A stretch of DNA of 64,000 bases from Polynucleobacter difficilis. Its GTDB lineage: Bacteria; Pseudomonadota; Gammaproteobacteria; Burkholderiales; Burkholderiaceae. This document shows, piece by piece, positions 9,127-19,000 of this stretch. Position numbers and translations under genes: made by a program. The stretch lies in contig NZ_CP023276.1 of the NCBI RefSeq assembly GCF_003065365.1, positions 744,001-808,000 on the forward strand. The letters are read 5' to 3'. Within the stretch, counting starts at the first letter, position 1, and every line of letters starts with the position of its first letter. A model generated the notes under the pieces. The model saw only the letters and a list, made by a program, of their open reading frames with translations, was not told the origin of the DNA and ran no database searches.

Positions 9127-9606
9127 CTAAGCACTTCGCTTTGCGAGCAATTCTTCTACCCCGCGGTTGGCTAAGGCATCGGCTAGCTCATTACCAGGGT
9201 GGCCATTGTGGCCACGCACCCAATGCCAGGATATTTGATGGCTTGGGAGGAGTGCATCGAGCTCTTGCCAGAGGTCGGCGTTTTTAACGGGTTCCCGGCT
9301 GGAGGTGCGCCATTGGCGCTTTTTCCAGCCTTCCAGCCATTCCGTAACCCCTTTTTGAACGTATTGGGAGTCGGTGTACAGCGCAACCGTGGAGGGTTGC
9401 TTCAAGGCGCGTAGCGCATGAATCACCGCGCTCATCTCCATGCGGTTGTTGGTGGTTAAATCAGCGCCCCCATGCATATGCCGTTCATGCTCACCCGAGC
9501 GCAACACGGCACCCCAGCCTCCGGGGCCCGGGTTGCCTTTGCAGGCGCCATCGGTGTAAATCGTGATGTGGGGCAGGGTAGGGTCAGGCTGGCTCATGGC
9601 GGTCAT
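9127..9606 (-). CDS. rnhA: Ribonuclease HI
   Basis: 159 residues. The RNase H active-site residues are in place: Asp19 in IYTDGACKGNPGPGG, Glu57 in NNRMEMSA, Asp79 in LYTDSQYV and Asp143 in GNELADALA, plus His133 in WVRGHNGH. It cuts the RNA strand of RNA-DNA hybrids (R-loops, primer remnants). The first 23 bases overlap the end of the methyltransferase gene. A second possible start is three codons later. In many proteobacteria rnhA lies beside dnaQ; here a two-gene efflux pump separates them. Confidence 0.95.
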   Translation of the reverse strand: MTAMSQPDPTLPHITIYTDGACKGNPGPGGWGAVLRSGEHERHMHGGADLTTNNRMEMSAVIHALRALKQPSTVALYTDSQYVQKGVTEWLEGWKKRQWRTSSREPVKNADLWQELDALLPSHQISWHWVRGHNGHPGNELADALANRGVEELLAKRSA

Positions 9607-10426
9607 GTTGGTTATGGGGAGCGATGGGCTGTATTTTGCTCTCCACTGCGGGGTTGAGTTGGCGTAGTGATTGGGGTCGCTTCTGAGCTACGCGACCCAC
9701 GAGGCGCATGCCGGGGTGACGCTTAACTGCAGAGACCATAAACACGGCGCCAAAAATAGGCCACCACCGATTGCCCATGGGCTCAAGGTAGTTCATGCGC
9801 GCAATGGCTGATTCGCCCTGCAGGGGGAGTTTGTAGCAAGCAAAGTGACCTCGATCCAAGGAGAAATTGAGTAACTTTAACCAGTCACGGATGCGCATTA
9901 GATTAATGAACTGACCTTCTCTGGGCAAAAAGGGCCTGCCAATTAAGCGGCCAAAGTATTGGCGTGCACCCCAGAGGCTGGCAGGATTAAATCCAGACAA
10001 AATGAGCCGGCCCTCGGGCACCAGAACCCGGTCCGCCTCGCGCAGAATGTGATGGGGGTCATTTGCAAATTCCAATACATGCGGCAATACCAATAGATCG
10101 ACGCTCTCTGCCGCAAAGGGCAGTTCATCGGGCAAGCCTTCGATGACGTGCCAAGTCGGTGTAACTGGTTCAGTTGACTGCGCGCCTAAGGATTGATCGG
10201 CATGCGTTAACAAGGCACGCATCGGCATCCGGTTTTCGCGTAAAGCATGGAGCTGCGGCAGACCAACCTGAACTGCATTAAAGCCAAAGACGTCCACGAC
10301 TGTTTTATCAAACCACAACTGCTCTGCATGCAAAACATATTGACCTGGGGGGGAAGCAAGCCACGCATCCCAGGAGCCATCCGCTGACAAAATAGGGCTT
10401 TCGGGTGAGGCTTGGGTTGGTATCAT
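9584..10426 (-). CDS. Class I SAM-dependent methyltransferase
   Basis: About 280 residues. A methyltransferase-11-like core is visible: ESVDLLVLPHVLEFANDPHHILREADRVLVPEGRLILSGFNPAS is written here in part only (VDLLVLPHVLEFANDP, then GRLILSGFNPASLWG). This resembles the E. coli YafS-type protein found in the gloB-yafS-rnhA-dnaQ neighbourhood, and the position next to gloB and rnhA agrees. The glycine-rich SAM loop is not the textbook form, so the substrate and even activity are uncertain. The ATG at 10426 lies only 6 bases from the divergent gloB ATG; a TTG at 10390 is an alternative start. Confidence 0.75.
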   Translation of the reverse strand: MIPTQASPESPILSADGSWDAWLASPPGQYVLHAEQLWFDKTVVDVFGFNAVQVGLPQLHALRENRMPMRALLTHADQSLGAQSTEPVTPTWHVIEGLPDELPFAAESVDLLVLPHVLEFANDPHHILREADRVLVPEGRLILSGFNPASLWGARQYFGRLIGRPFLPREGQFINLMRIRDWLKLLNFSLDRGHFACYKLPLQGESAIARMNYLEPMGNRWWPIFGAVFMVSAVKRHPGMRLVGRVAQKRPQSLRQLNPAVESKIQPIAPHNQHDRHEPA

Positions 10427-10432
10427 GTGCCT

Positions 10433-11233
10433 ATGGTAACGAAAACTGCATTACAGGTCTGGCCCATTCCGGCTTTTGACGACAACTACATCTGGTGTAT
10501 TCACGATGGTGAATCTGCCTTGGTAGTCGATCCGGGCGATGCTGGCCCGGTATTGGATTACTTAGAGAGCCAAGCACTAACCCTCACCGGCATTCTGATT
10601 ACCCACCACCACGCCGATCACACGGGCGGCATCATGGACTTATTGGCTTATGTTGCCAATGAATCGCTTCCAGTGTATGGTCCGGCTGCAGAGTCAATTC
10701 CGGGGCGAACCCAAGCCTTAATGGAGGGCGACCGGGTGGAGTGCGCTGCACCAGCGATTGCATTTACTGTCTTGGAGGTGCCCGGCCATACCTTGGGCCA
10801 CATTGCCTACTTTGCTGCTGGTAATGCACCCAAACTATTTTGCGGCGATACCTTGTTTGCATCGGGCTGCGGCCGATTGTTTGAGGGAACGCCCACCCAG
10901 ATGTCCCAGTCTTTGGCTAAATTTGCAGCCTTGCCGCCCGAAACAGCCGTGTATTGCACCCATGAATACACACTGTCGAACATCCGCTTTGCTTTGGCCG
11001 TAGAGCCAAATAATTCTGATCTCATCGCTTGGGCGAATACCGCACAGGGCTTGCGCCATGGGAATCAGCCAACCGTGCCAACTTCCATTGGTCATGAGTT
11101 GCGGGTAAATCCCTTTATGCGCTCCAATCAACCCGACGTGATTGCTGCCGCATTGCAGGCATCCGGCGCCGCTGCATTACCGAGTCCAGCCCATGTGTTG
11201 GCGGCGATTCGAGCCTGGAAGGATCACTTCTGA
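10433..11233 (+). CDS. gloB: Hydroxyacylglutathione hydrolase (glyoxalase II)
   Basis: 266 residues from ATG 10433; the upstream TTG at 10412 is less likely. Metallo-beta-lactamase fold with the binuclear metal motif THHHADHTGG, a second His in EVPGHTLGHIAY, Asp in LFCGDTLFASGCGR, and His in YCTHEYTLSNIRFA. The early FDDNYIW segment is typical of GloB. It hydrolyses S-lactoylglutathione to lactate and glutathione, the second step in methylglyoxal detoxification. The stop overlaps the mltD start (TGATG), so the two are probably co-translated. The substrate-binding C-terminal helices end in FMRSNQPDV and RAWKDHF. Confidence 0.95.
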   Translation: MVTKTALQVWPIPAFDDNYIWCIHDGESALVVDPGDAGPVLDYLESQALTLTGILITHHHADHTGGIMDLLAYVANESLPVYGPAAESIPGRTQALMEGDRVECAAPAIAFTVLEVPGHTLGHIAYFAAGNAPKLFCGDTLFASGCGRLFEGTPTQMSQSLAKFAALPPETAVYCTHEYTLSNIRFALAVEPNNSDLIAWANTAQGLRHGNQPTVPTSIGHELRVNPFMRSNQPDVIAAALQASGAAALPSPAHVLAAIRAWKDHF

Positions 11234-12666
11234 TGCTGCTGCGCCAATCCAATGGTGGGCGCTGGTATTTTCATTGGCGATCCCTTCTGATCATCGCCCT
11301 GGTTGCGACCTTATCGGGTTGCGCTGGCATGGTCAACGATTGGTCCTCTGATGCAAATGGTAGCGCTAGTAATCCACGCGCAGCGAAAGCACCTCGAGTT
11401 GACCTGGGTAAGCAATCTCTAAGTAGCCTCACTGCCCCATCTAGCAATTTATGGCTGCGTATTCAAGATGGTTTTGCGATGCCTGAACTCAACAGTCCTC
11501 TGGTGATTACGCAGACACGCTGGTTGGCTGCGAGACCTGATTACGTGGAGCGTTCGATGGCGCGGTCATCGCGTTATTTGTTCTACATAGTTGAGGAAGT
11601 GAACTTACGTGGCATGCCTACTGAAATTGCGCTGTTGCCGTTTGTGGAGAGCGCCTTTAATCCGGTTGCTAAATCCACTGCAAAAGCGATGGGCATATGG
11701 CAGTTTATGCCGGCAACTGGAAAAGATTTCAAGTTAACGCAGAATGTATTTCGCGATGAGCGTCGCGATGTATTGCAGTCAACCAATGCCGCGCTGGATT
11801 ACTTGCAGCGCTTGCATCGGCAGTTCGGCGATTGGCAATTGGCTTTGGCAGCATACAACTGGGGTGAGGGCAATGTGGCCAAAGCAATCAAGCGCAATCA
11901 AGCCGCTAGACTGCCAACCGATTACCTTAGCTTGAAAATGCCCAAAGAGACCCGTGATTACGTTCCTAAACTGATGGCGTACAAAGCCATCGTTTTGGAT
12001 CCGAAGGCTTACGGCATCGTGCTGCCGGAACTGGAAAATCACCCGTATTTTGTGGCAATCGATGTGACTCGTGACATCGATGTGGAGGTGGTAACCAAAT
12101 TGTCTGACCTTACCCCTGAAGAATTTCGTAATCTCAATCCGTCGTTTAATAAGCCCGTTATCTTAAGCGCAGCTAATCAGCAAATATTGTTGCCATTTGG
12201 TCATGCAGAGTTGTTTCAAGAGAATCTCAAAAACTATACGGGGCCACTGTCTTCTTGGACTGCAGTGAGCGTACCGGTGACCGAGTCGGCAGATCAGTTA
12301 GCAAAACGACTGGGGGTGACTGTAGCTGTCCTGCGGGAAGTCAATGCCATTCCAGCCGGCATGCGGGTCAAAGCTGGATCAACGGTCTTAATTCCCAAGC
12401 CAAGTACGAAGCTGACTGATGTATCCGAGCACTTGGCTGAAAATGCCAGCCTCAATTTAGTCAGGTCGGCACCAGCTAAAAAGGCGGCGGCACCCAATGC
12501 CGCGAGCAAGAAAACCAATTCCGCAGCCCCAAAAAACGCACAAGGCGCGCCAAAATCCACCGTTAAAACAGCCTCTAAGCCGGCTACTCAGCAAAAATCC
12601 GCATCGACAGACCGCGCTAAATCTGCGAAAACAACTACTGCAAAAGCCGGAGCTGCCCCGCAATAG
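11233..12666 (+). CDS. mltD: Membrane-bound lytic murein transglycosylase D
   Basis: 477 residues. The N-terminus is a lipoprotein signal with lipobox LSGC (Cys30). The SLT lysozyme-like domain follows, with catalytic Glu in LLPFVESAFNP, then KAMGIWQFMPATGKDF, and the AAYNWGEGNV motif. A LysM-like peptidoglycan-binding repeat occurs around residues 330-400 (ESADQLAKRLGVTV). The last ~75 residues form a low-complexity Lys/Ala/Pro/Ser tail. The enzyme cleaves glycan strands of murein to 1,6-anhydro ends, at the inner face of the outer membrane. It overlaps gloB by one base, the same gloB-mltD order seen in many proteobacteria. Confidence 0.93.
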   Translation: MLLRQSNGGRWYFHWRSLLIIALVATLSGCAGMVNDWSSDANGSASNPRAAKAPRVDLGKQSLSSLTAPSSNLWLRIQDGFAMPELNSPLVITQTRWLAARPDYVERSMARSSRYLFYIVEEVNLRGMPTEIALLPFVESAFNPVAKSTAKAMGIWQFMPATGKDFKLTQNVFRDERRDVLQSTNAALDYLQRLHRQFGDWQLALAAYNWGEGNVAKAIKRNQAARLPTDYLSLKMPKETRDYVPKLMAYKAIVLDPKAYGIVLPELENHPYFVAIDVTRDIDVEVVTKLSDLTPEEFRNLNPSFNKPVILSAANQQILLPFGHAELFQENLKNYTGPLSSWTAVSVPVTESADQLAKRLGVTVAVLREVNAIPAGMRVKAGSTVLIPKPSTKLTDVSEHLAENASLNLVRSAPAKKAAAPNAASKKTNSAAPKNAQGAPKSTVKTASKPATQQKSASTDRAKSAKTTTAKAGAAPQ

Positions 12667-12726
12667 GGTAAATTCAGTTTTACCGCACCAGTAGCGAACC
12701 CATTTAGCACTCTTTTTAGGTAAATC

Positions 12727-14613
12727 ATGTCCTACAAAACCGTTCACGCCCAATCCATTCAAGACCCCCATGCCTTTTGGGGAGAGGAAGCAAAACACAT
12801 TCACTGGGAGAAACCGTTTGATACGGTACTGGACTATTCCAAGCCACCGTTTGCGCACTGGTTCAAGGGCGGCTTAACCAATCTTTGCTACAACGCAGTC
12901 GATCGGCATTTAGCGGAGCGCGGCGATCAAATTGCCTTAGTGGCGGTGTCCACCGAGACTGATATTGAAAAGGCTTACACCTTTAAAGAGCTGCATGCGG
13001 AAGTCAATCGCATGGCCGCCATTTTGAAAGCCAATGGCGTTGGTAAAGGGGATCGTGTATTGATTTACATGCCAATGATTGCGGAAGCCAGTTTTGCAAT
13101 GCTGGCCTGCGCGCGCATTGGTGCAATTCATTCGGTGGTGTTTGGTGGCTTTGCATCGCACAGTTTGGCATCGCGCATTGAAGATGCCACGCCCAAAATG
13201 ATTATTACAGCGGAGGCGGGCATGCGTGGCGGTAAGGCAGTACCTTACAAGCCGCTGCTCGATGAGGCCATTGCACTCTCGTCATACAAGCCTGCAAAAG
13301 TATTGATCGTCAACCGTGGCTTAACCGAGTTTGTAATGGTGGATGGGCGCGACCTTGATTACACCGCTGAGCGCTTGGCTCACCTCAATGCGGAGGTGCC
13401 TGTGGAGTGGGTGGATGCAACCCATACTTCCTATATTTTGTATACCAGCGGCACGACCGGTAAGCCCAAGGGTGTGCAGCGCGATACTGGCGGCTATGCT
13501 GTAGCGCTAGCATCGGCAATGCGTTTGATCTTTTGCGGCAAGCCCGGCGAAACGATGTTCACCACCTCCGATATCGGCTGGGTGGTTGGTCATAGCTTCA
13601 TTATTTATGGGCCACTGATTAATGGCACGGCCACCATCATGTACGAAGGAACTCCTTTACGTCCGGATGGCGGAATTTGGTGGAGTCTCGTTGAGAAATA
13701 CAAGGTATCGGTGATGTTCTCTGCGCCTACTGCAATTCGGGTGCTGAAGAAACAAGATCCTGCGTTCTTAACCAAATACGATTTATCGAGCCTACGCACT
13801 TTGTTTTTGGCCGGCGAGCCTCTGGATGAGCCAACTGCCACTTGGATACATGAGGCGATTGGCAAGCCGGTAGTGGATAACTACTGGCAAACCGAAACCG
13901 GCTGGCCCATTTTGGCAATTCAGCGCGGCGTCGAGGTCATGCCGCATAAATTCGGCTCTCCTGGTTTGCCGGTATTTGGCTACAACATGAAGTTATTGGA
14001 TGAGGCTACAGGCGAGGAGCTGGGTCCTGATCAAAAGGGTGTGGTAGCGATTGAAGGTCCGCTGCCTCCGGGCTGTATGCAAACCGTGTGGGGCGATGAT
14101 GCGCGGTATGTCAAAACCTACTGGAGCACCATACCCGGCAAGATGATGTATTCCACCTTCGATTGGGGTATCAAAGACAAGGACGGCTATTACTTCATTC
14201 TGGGCCGTACCGATGACGTCATCAACGTGGCCGGTCACCGTTTAGGTACCCGCGAAATCGAGGAGAGCATCTCTAGCCATGCCAATATTTCCGAGGTAGC
14301 AGTGGTTGGCATTGAAGATAAATTGAAGGGGCAAGTCGCGATTGGCTTTGCGATACCAAAAGATGCGTCCAACGTAGCCAATCTCGAAGCGGAGCTCATG
14401 AAGACAGTCGATTCGCAATTGGGCGCTGTGGCAAGGCCTGCGCGTGTTTACATTGTGACGGCCTTACCCAAGACCCGTTCTGGGAAGATTGTGCGACGCG
14501 CTTTGCAAGCGGTAGCAGAAGGGCGTGACCCAGGTGACATTAGTACGATGGAAGACCAAACGGTACTGGCCCACATTAAAACGGTGATTCAGGAAAGCGC
14601 CAAAAAAGCCTAG
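12727..14613 (+). CDS. prpE: Propionate--CoA ligase
   Basis: 628 residues of the AMP-forming acyl-CoA synthetase family. It shows the N-terminal DPHAFWGEEAKHIHW region, the P-loop YILYTSGTTGKPKG, TETGWP, the hinge GRTDDVINVAGHRLGTREIE, and the C-terminal KTRSGKIVRR with the acylatable Lys. The length and N-terminus fit PrpE better than acetyl-CoA synthetase. It activates propionate (and less well acetate) to the CoA ester. No other prp (2-methylcitrate) gene is adjacent, so it may act as a general short-chain acyl-CoA synthetase. The neighbours are unrelated in function. Confidence 0.88.
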   Translation: MSYKTVHAQSIQDPHAFWGEEAKHIHWEKPFDTVLDYSKPPFAHWFKGGLTNLCYNAVDRHLAERGDQIALVAVSTETDIEKAYTFKELHAEVNRMAAILKANGVGKGDRVLIYMPMIAEASFAMLACARIGAIHSVVFGGFASHSLASRIEDATPKMIITAEAGMRGGKAVPYKPLLDEAIALSSYKPAKVLIVNRGLTEFVMVDGRDLDYTAERLAHLNAEVPVEWVDATHTSYILYTSGTTGKPKGVQRDTGGYAVALASAMRLIFCGKPGETMFTTSDIGWVVGHSFIIYGPLINGTATIMYEGTPLRPDGGIWWSLVEKYKVSVMFSAPTAIRVLKKQDPAFLTKYDLSSLRTLFLAGEPLDEPTATWIHEAIGKPVVDNYWQTETGWPILAIQRGVEVMPHKFGSPGLPVFGYNMKLLDEATGEELGPDQKGVVAIEGPLPPGCMQTVWGDDARYVKTYWSTIPGKMMYSTFDWGIKDKDGYYFILGRTDDVINVAGHRLGTREIEESISSHANISEVAVVGIEDKLKGQVAIGFAIPKDASNVANLEAELMKTVDSQLGAVARPARVYIVTALPKTRSGKIVRRALQAVAEGRDPGDISTMEDQTVLAHIKTVIQESAKKA

Positions 14614-14661
14614 AAAAAACCGACCCTAAAAAGCAGAAAGCATAGGGAAATCACAGCAGGG

Positions 14662-14684
14662 ACTGGGCGGCTGCACCGCCCAGT
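14662..14684 (+). terminator. Hairpin downstream of prpE
   Basis: ACTGGGCGG (14662-14670) pairs with CCGCCCAGT (14676-14684) around a CTGCA loop, a 9-bp GC-rich stem about 50 bases after the prpE stop. No U-run follows, so it is either a weak or Rho-assisted terminator or an mRNA-stabilising structure. The remaining bases up to the carA start (14685-14829) contain no open frame or RNA gene I can recognise. Confidence 0.45.
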
Positions 14685-14728
14685 AAGGCTGCGGCTGGTT
14701 TGGCGGGAAGCGGACCTGCGAACTGGTA

Positions 14729-14757
14729 TTATTGTTGGGTTCGTAACTCAATAAATT
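14729..14757 (+). promoter_or_regulatory. Candidate promoter of carAB
   Basis: TTATTG (14729-14734) and TAAATT (14752-14757) are separated by 17 bases, about 70 bases before the carA start. Both hexamers match sigma-70 consensus only moderately, so this is a guess from spacing and position. Confidence 0.3.
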
Positions 14758-14829
14758 ACCCTAGCGCTTAAAAACACTCACCTCCCGCAACCACTTCCGG
14801 GTAGGCTATTTGGGGGTGTTGAGCGTTGG

Positions 14830-16056
14830 ATGGCAGCAGGGATTGGAGATGGTTTGTCACCCTTGCTTCCTTCTTTTCCCCCAGCCGTTTTGGCATTAGC
14901 CGATGGCACTCTCTTTTCAGGTTATAGCATTGGCGCTCCCGGCGAAACTGCCGGCGAAGTTGTTTTCAATACCGCCTTAACGGGTTATCAGGAAATCATT
15001 ACTGACCCCAGCTATTGCCGTCAGATCGTCACCTTGACTTATCCGCACATCGGTAATGTCGGCGTCAACGATCAAGATGCCGAATCATCCCAAATTCATG
15101 CGGCCGGTTTAGTCATTAAAGACCTCTCGCGCCGAGTGTCAAACTTCCGTTCCGAGCAAAGCCTCGAGTCCTATTTGCAAAAGGCGGGTATTCCTGGCAT
15201 CGCCGGAATTGATACGCGTAAGCTGACCCGTTTGCTGCGGGACAAGGGTGCGCAGTCGGGCGCGATTGTGGCTGGCAAGATGGGCGACGATCCTGCAACG
15301 CTCGGTGCTAGAGCCCTTGAGTTAGCCAAGGCATTTCCAGGCATGAGTGGCTTAGACCTAGCGCAGGTTGTTAGCACTAAAACCGCATACCCTTGGCGAG
15401 AAGCCGAGTGGGACTTACACGGCCCCAATGGCAAACCCGCTTACCGCAGCCTCGATACCAAAAAACCCATCAAGAAAGTAGTGGCGTACGACTTTGGCGT
15501 CAAGCGCAATATTTTGCGCATGCTCACCGAACGCGGTTGCGAGTTAACCGTGGTACCAGCCAAAACGACAGCTGCAGAGGTTCTGGCCATGAAACCCGAT
15601 GGTGTGTTTTTCTCCAACGGCCCTGGCGATCCTGGTCCTTGTGATTACGCTATCAGCGCCGCAAAAGAAATCATCGAGAAGGGCGTTCCCACCTTCGGTA
15701 TTTGTTTAGGCCATCAGATTATGGGTTTGGCTGCGGGTGCAAAGACCCTAAAAATGAAATTCGGTCATCACGGCGCGAACCACCCAGTAAAAGATTTGGA
15801 TAGCGGACGGGTAGCGATTACTTCGCAAAACCATGGATTTGCGGTCGATGCGAAGATATTGCCTAGCAATGTGCGGGTGACACACGTTTCTCTGTTTGAC
15901 GGTTCGCTGCAGGGCCTCGCGTGGACAGACAAACCTGCTTTTTGTTTTCAGGGGCACCCCGAGGCATCACCAGGGCCCCACGACATCGCTTACTTATTCG
16001 ATCACTTTATGGACTTAATGCATGCCGCTCCAACCAGTAAACAAGGAGGCAACTAA
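14830..16056 (+). CDS. carA: Carbamoyl-phosphate synthase small subunit
   Basis: 408 residues if ATG 14830 is used. Homology begins near LPSFPPAVLALADGTLF, so a TTG slightly downstream (14851) is a real alternative. The N-terminal CarA domain (GETAGEVVFNTALTGYQE) precedes a class I glutamine amidotransferase with the nucleophile Cys in FGICLGHQIMGLA and the His-Glu pair in FQGHPEASPGPHD. It hydrolyses glutamine and channels ammonia to CarB for carbamoyl phosphate, feeding arginine and pyrimidine synthesis. The stop overlaps the carB start by one base. A strong AAGGAGG lies just before carB. Confidence 0.96.
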   Translation: MAAGIGDGLSPLLPSFPPAVLALADGTLFSGYSIGAPGETAGEVVFNTALTGYQEIITDPSYCRQIVTLTYPHIGNVGVNDQDAESSQIHAAGLVIKDLSRRVSNFRSEQSLESYLQKAGIPGIAGIDTRKLTRLLRDKGAQSGAIVAGKMGDDPATLGARALELAKAFPGMSGLDLAQVVSTKTAYPWREAEWDLHGPNGKPAYRSLDTKKPIKKVVAYDFGVKRNILRMLTERGCELTVVPAKTTAAEVLAMKPDGVFFSNGPGDPGPCDYAISAAKEIIEKGVPTFGICLGHQIMGLAAGAKTLKMKFGHHGANHPVKDLDSGRVAITSQNHGFAVDAKILPSNVRVTHVSLFDGSLQGLAWTDKPAFCFQGHPEASPGPHDIAYLFDHFMDLMHAAPTSKQGGN

Positions 16057-19000
16057 TGCCTAAGCGGAGCGACATTAAAAGCATCCTGATTATTGGTGCA
16101 GGCCCGATCGTAATTGGTCAGGCGTGTGAATTTGATTACTCGGGCGCGCAAGCCTGTAAGGCGCTGCGTGACGAGGGCTACAAAGTCATTTTGGTCAACA
16201 GCAACCCAGCGACCATCATGACCGATCCCGAGATGGCCGATGTCACCTACATTGAGCCGATCACATGGGAAGTCGTTGAGCGCATTATTGCTACGGAAAA
16301 GCCCGATGCCATATTGCCGACGATGGGCGGCCAGACTGCACTCAATTGCGCCTTGGATTTGCACCGCAATGGCATTCTAGAAAAGTACGGTTGCGAATTA
16401 ATCGGCGCATCACCCGAGGCAATTGATAAAGCAGAAGATCGTCAAAAGTTTAAAGATGCGATGACCAAGATTGGTCTCGGCTCTGCCAAATCCGGTATTG
16501 CGCATTCGATGGATGAAGCCGTCGCCGTGCAACAACGCATTCAGGCTGAAACCGGTAGCGCTGGTTTCCCAGTGGTCATTCGCCCCTCATTCACGATGGG
16601 CGGCTCGGGTGGCGGCATTGCGTACAACCGCGAAGAGTTTGAAGAAATCTGTAAGCGTGGTCTAGAGCTTTCGCCCACCGGTGAGCTCTTGATTGAAGAA
16701 TCGCTATTGGGCTGGAAAGAGTTTGAGATGGAAGTGGTGCGTGACCGCGCCGATAATTGCATTATCGTGTGTTCGATTGAGAATCTAGATCCGATGGGCA
16801 TTCATACGGGTGACTCGATTACGGTGGCGCCTGCTCAAACCTTGACGGATAAAGAGTATCAGTTGATGCGCAACGCATCGATTGCGGTGCTGCGTGAAAT
16901 TGGTGTGGATACCGGCGGATCGAACGTGCAGTTCTCAATCAATCCAGTCGATGGCCGCATGATCGTGATTGAGATGAACCCGCGTGTTTCCAGGTCATCT
17001 GCCTTAGCCTCCAAAGCAACTGGCTTTCCGATTGCGAAAGTCGCAGCAAAGTTGGCAGTGGGCTACACCTTAGATGAGTTGCACAACGATATTACGGGCG
17101 GTGCTACACCGGCCTCGTTTGAACCATCGATTGATTACGTTGTCACGAAGATTCCCCGTTTTGCATTTGAGAAGTTTCCGCAAGCAGATTCACGCTTAAC
17201 GACGCAAATGAAATCGGTGGGTGAGGTGATGGCCATCGGCCGTACTTTCCAAGAGTCTTTTCAGAAAGCCTTGCGCGGCCTTGAGGTCGGCGTCGACGGT
17301 CTAGATGAGCGCTCAAGCGATTTAGAAGACATCATTCAGGAAATTGGTGAGCCAGGCCCTGATCGCATTTGGTATTTGGCCGATGCTTTCCGCATGGGTA
17401 TGGGATTAGATGAGATTTATGAAGAAACCAAAGTAGACCCTTGGTTCTTAGAGCAGATTGAAGAGCTCATCTCGATTGAAAACACACTCAAGCAACATAC
17501 GATTGATGGTTTGTCTGCAGATGAATGGCGCTTTTTAAAGCAAAAAGGATTTTCGGATCGCCGTTTAGCGAAGCTGCTGAAGGTTGATGCTGCCTCAGTG
17601 CGCGCTGCACGCCATCGCCTGAAGGTGTTCCCGGTGTATAAGCGGGTTGATACCTGCGCTGCTGAGTTCGCCACGAATACAGCTTATATGTATTCCACCT
17701 ACGAAGCAGAACACGGCGAATGTGAATCGCAACCAACGAATCGCGACAAGATCATGGTTCTGGGCGGCGGACCGAATCGTATTGGTCAAGGGATTGAATT
17801 CGATTACTGCTGCGTGCACGCTGCTCTTGCCATGCGCGAAGACGGTTACGAAACCATCATGGTCAACTGCAATCCCGAGACCGTGTCGACCGACTACGAC
17901 ACATCGGATCGCTTGTACTTTGAGCCTTTGACCTTGGAAGATGTTCTCGAGATCGTTGCCAAAGAGAAACCCAAGGGTGTGATCGTGCAGTACGGAGGCC
18001 AAACACCACTCAAACTGGCTTTAGATTTAGAGGCCAATGGCGTTCCCATCATCGGCACATCCCCCGACATGATTGATGCGGCTGAAGACCGCGAGCGTTT
18101 CCAAAAACTATTGCATGCCTTGGATTTGCGTCAGCCACCCAACCGGACTGCACGCACCGAAGACGAAGCCTTGCGTCTGGCCGATGAGATTGGCTACCCC
18201 TTAGTGGTTCGCCCATCCTATGTATTGGGCGGTCGTGCCATGGAGATCGTGCACGATGGTCGTGATTTAGAGCGCTATATGCGTGAAGCGGTGAAGGTGT
18301 CGCATGACTCACCAGTGCTATTGGATCGCTTCTTAAATGATGCAATTGAATGCGATGTGGATTGCATTAGCGATGGCGAGACTGTTTTTATTGGCGGCGT
18401 GATGGAGCACATCGAGCAGGCTGGAGTGCACTCCGGTGACTCGGCATGTTCATTGCCACCGTATTCCTTATCGGAAGCCACCGTTGATGAGATCAAGCGT
18501 CAAACTGCAGCCATGGCCAGAGGACTTAATGTCGTTGGCCTGATGAACGTGCAGTTTGCGATTCAGAATGTTGATGGCGATGATGTCATTTATGTGTTGG
18601 AGGTTAATCCCCGTGCCTCGCGGACTGTACCGTTTGTATCGAAGGCGACCGGTTTGCAATTGGCAAAGATTGCAGCACGCTGCATGGTGGGTCAGACTTT
18701 ATCCAAACAAGGCATTACGCGTGAAGTCATTCCGCCGTATTTCTCGGTCAAGGAAGCGGTCTTTCCATTTAATAAATTCCCTGGCATTGATCCCATTTTG
18801 GGACCTGAAATGCGCTCCACTGGCGAGGTGATGGGGGTTGGTAAAACCTTCGGTGAGGCTTTGTTTAAGTCGCAACTGGGCGCTAGCATCAAGCTTCCTA
18901 AAACCGGTACGGTGGTCTTGACCGTGAAAGACAGCGATAAAGGCAAGGCCGTTGCGGTAGCTCAGCTCCTGCATGAACTTGGCTTTCCGATGGTCGCAAC

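Noticed and set aside
12457..12858. Minus-strand and +1 frames over the mltD tail
   Set aside because: They arise from the repetitive Lys/Ala/Pro codons of mltD and cross into the prpE start.
14614..14829. Possible small RNA gene (SRP RNA or tRNA-like) in the prpE-carA gap
   Set aside because: A short stretch resembles part of the SRP RNA on the minus strand, but the conserved GGAAGG-type apical loop is missing and no full structure forms.
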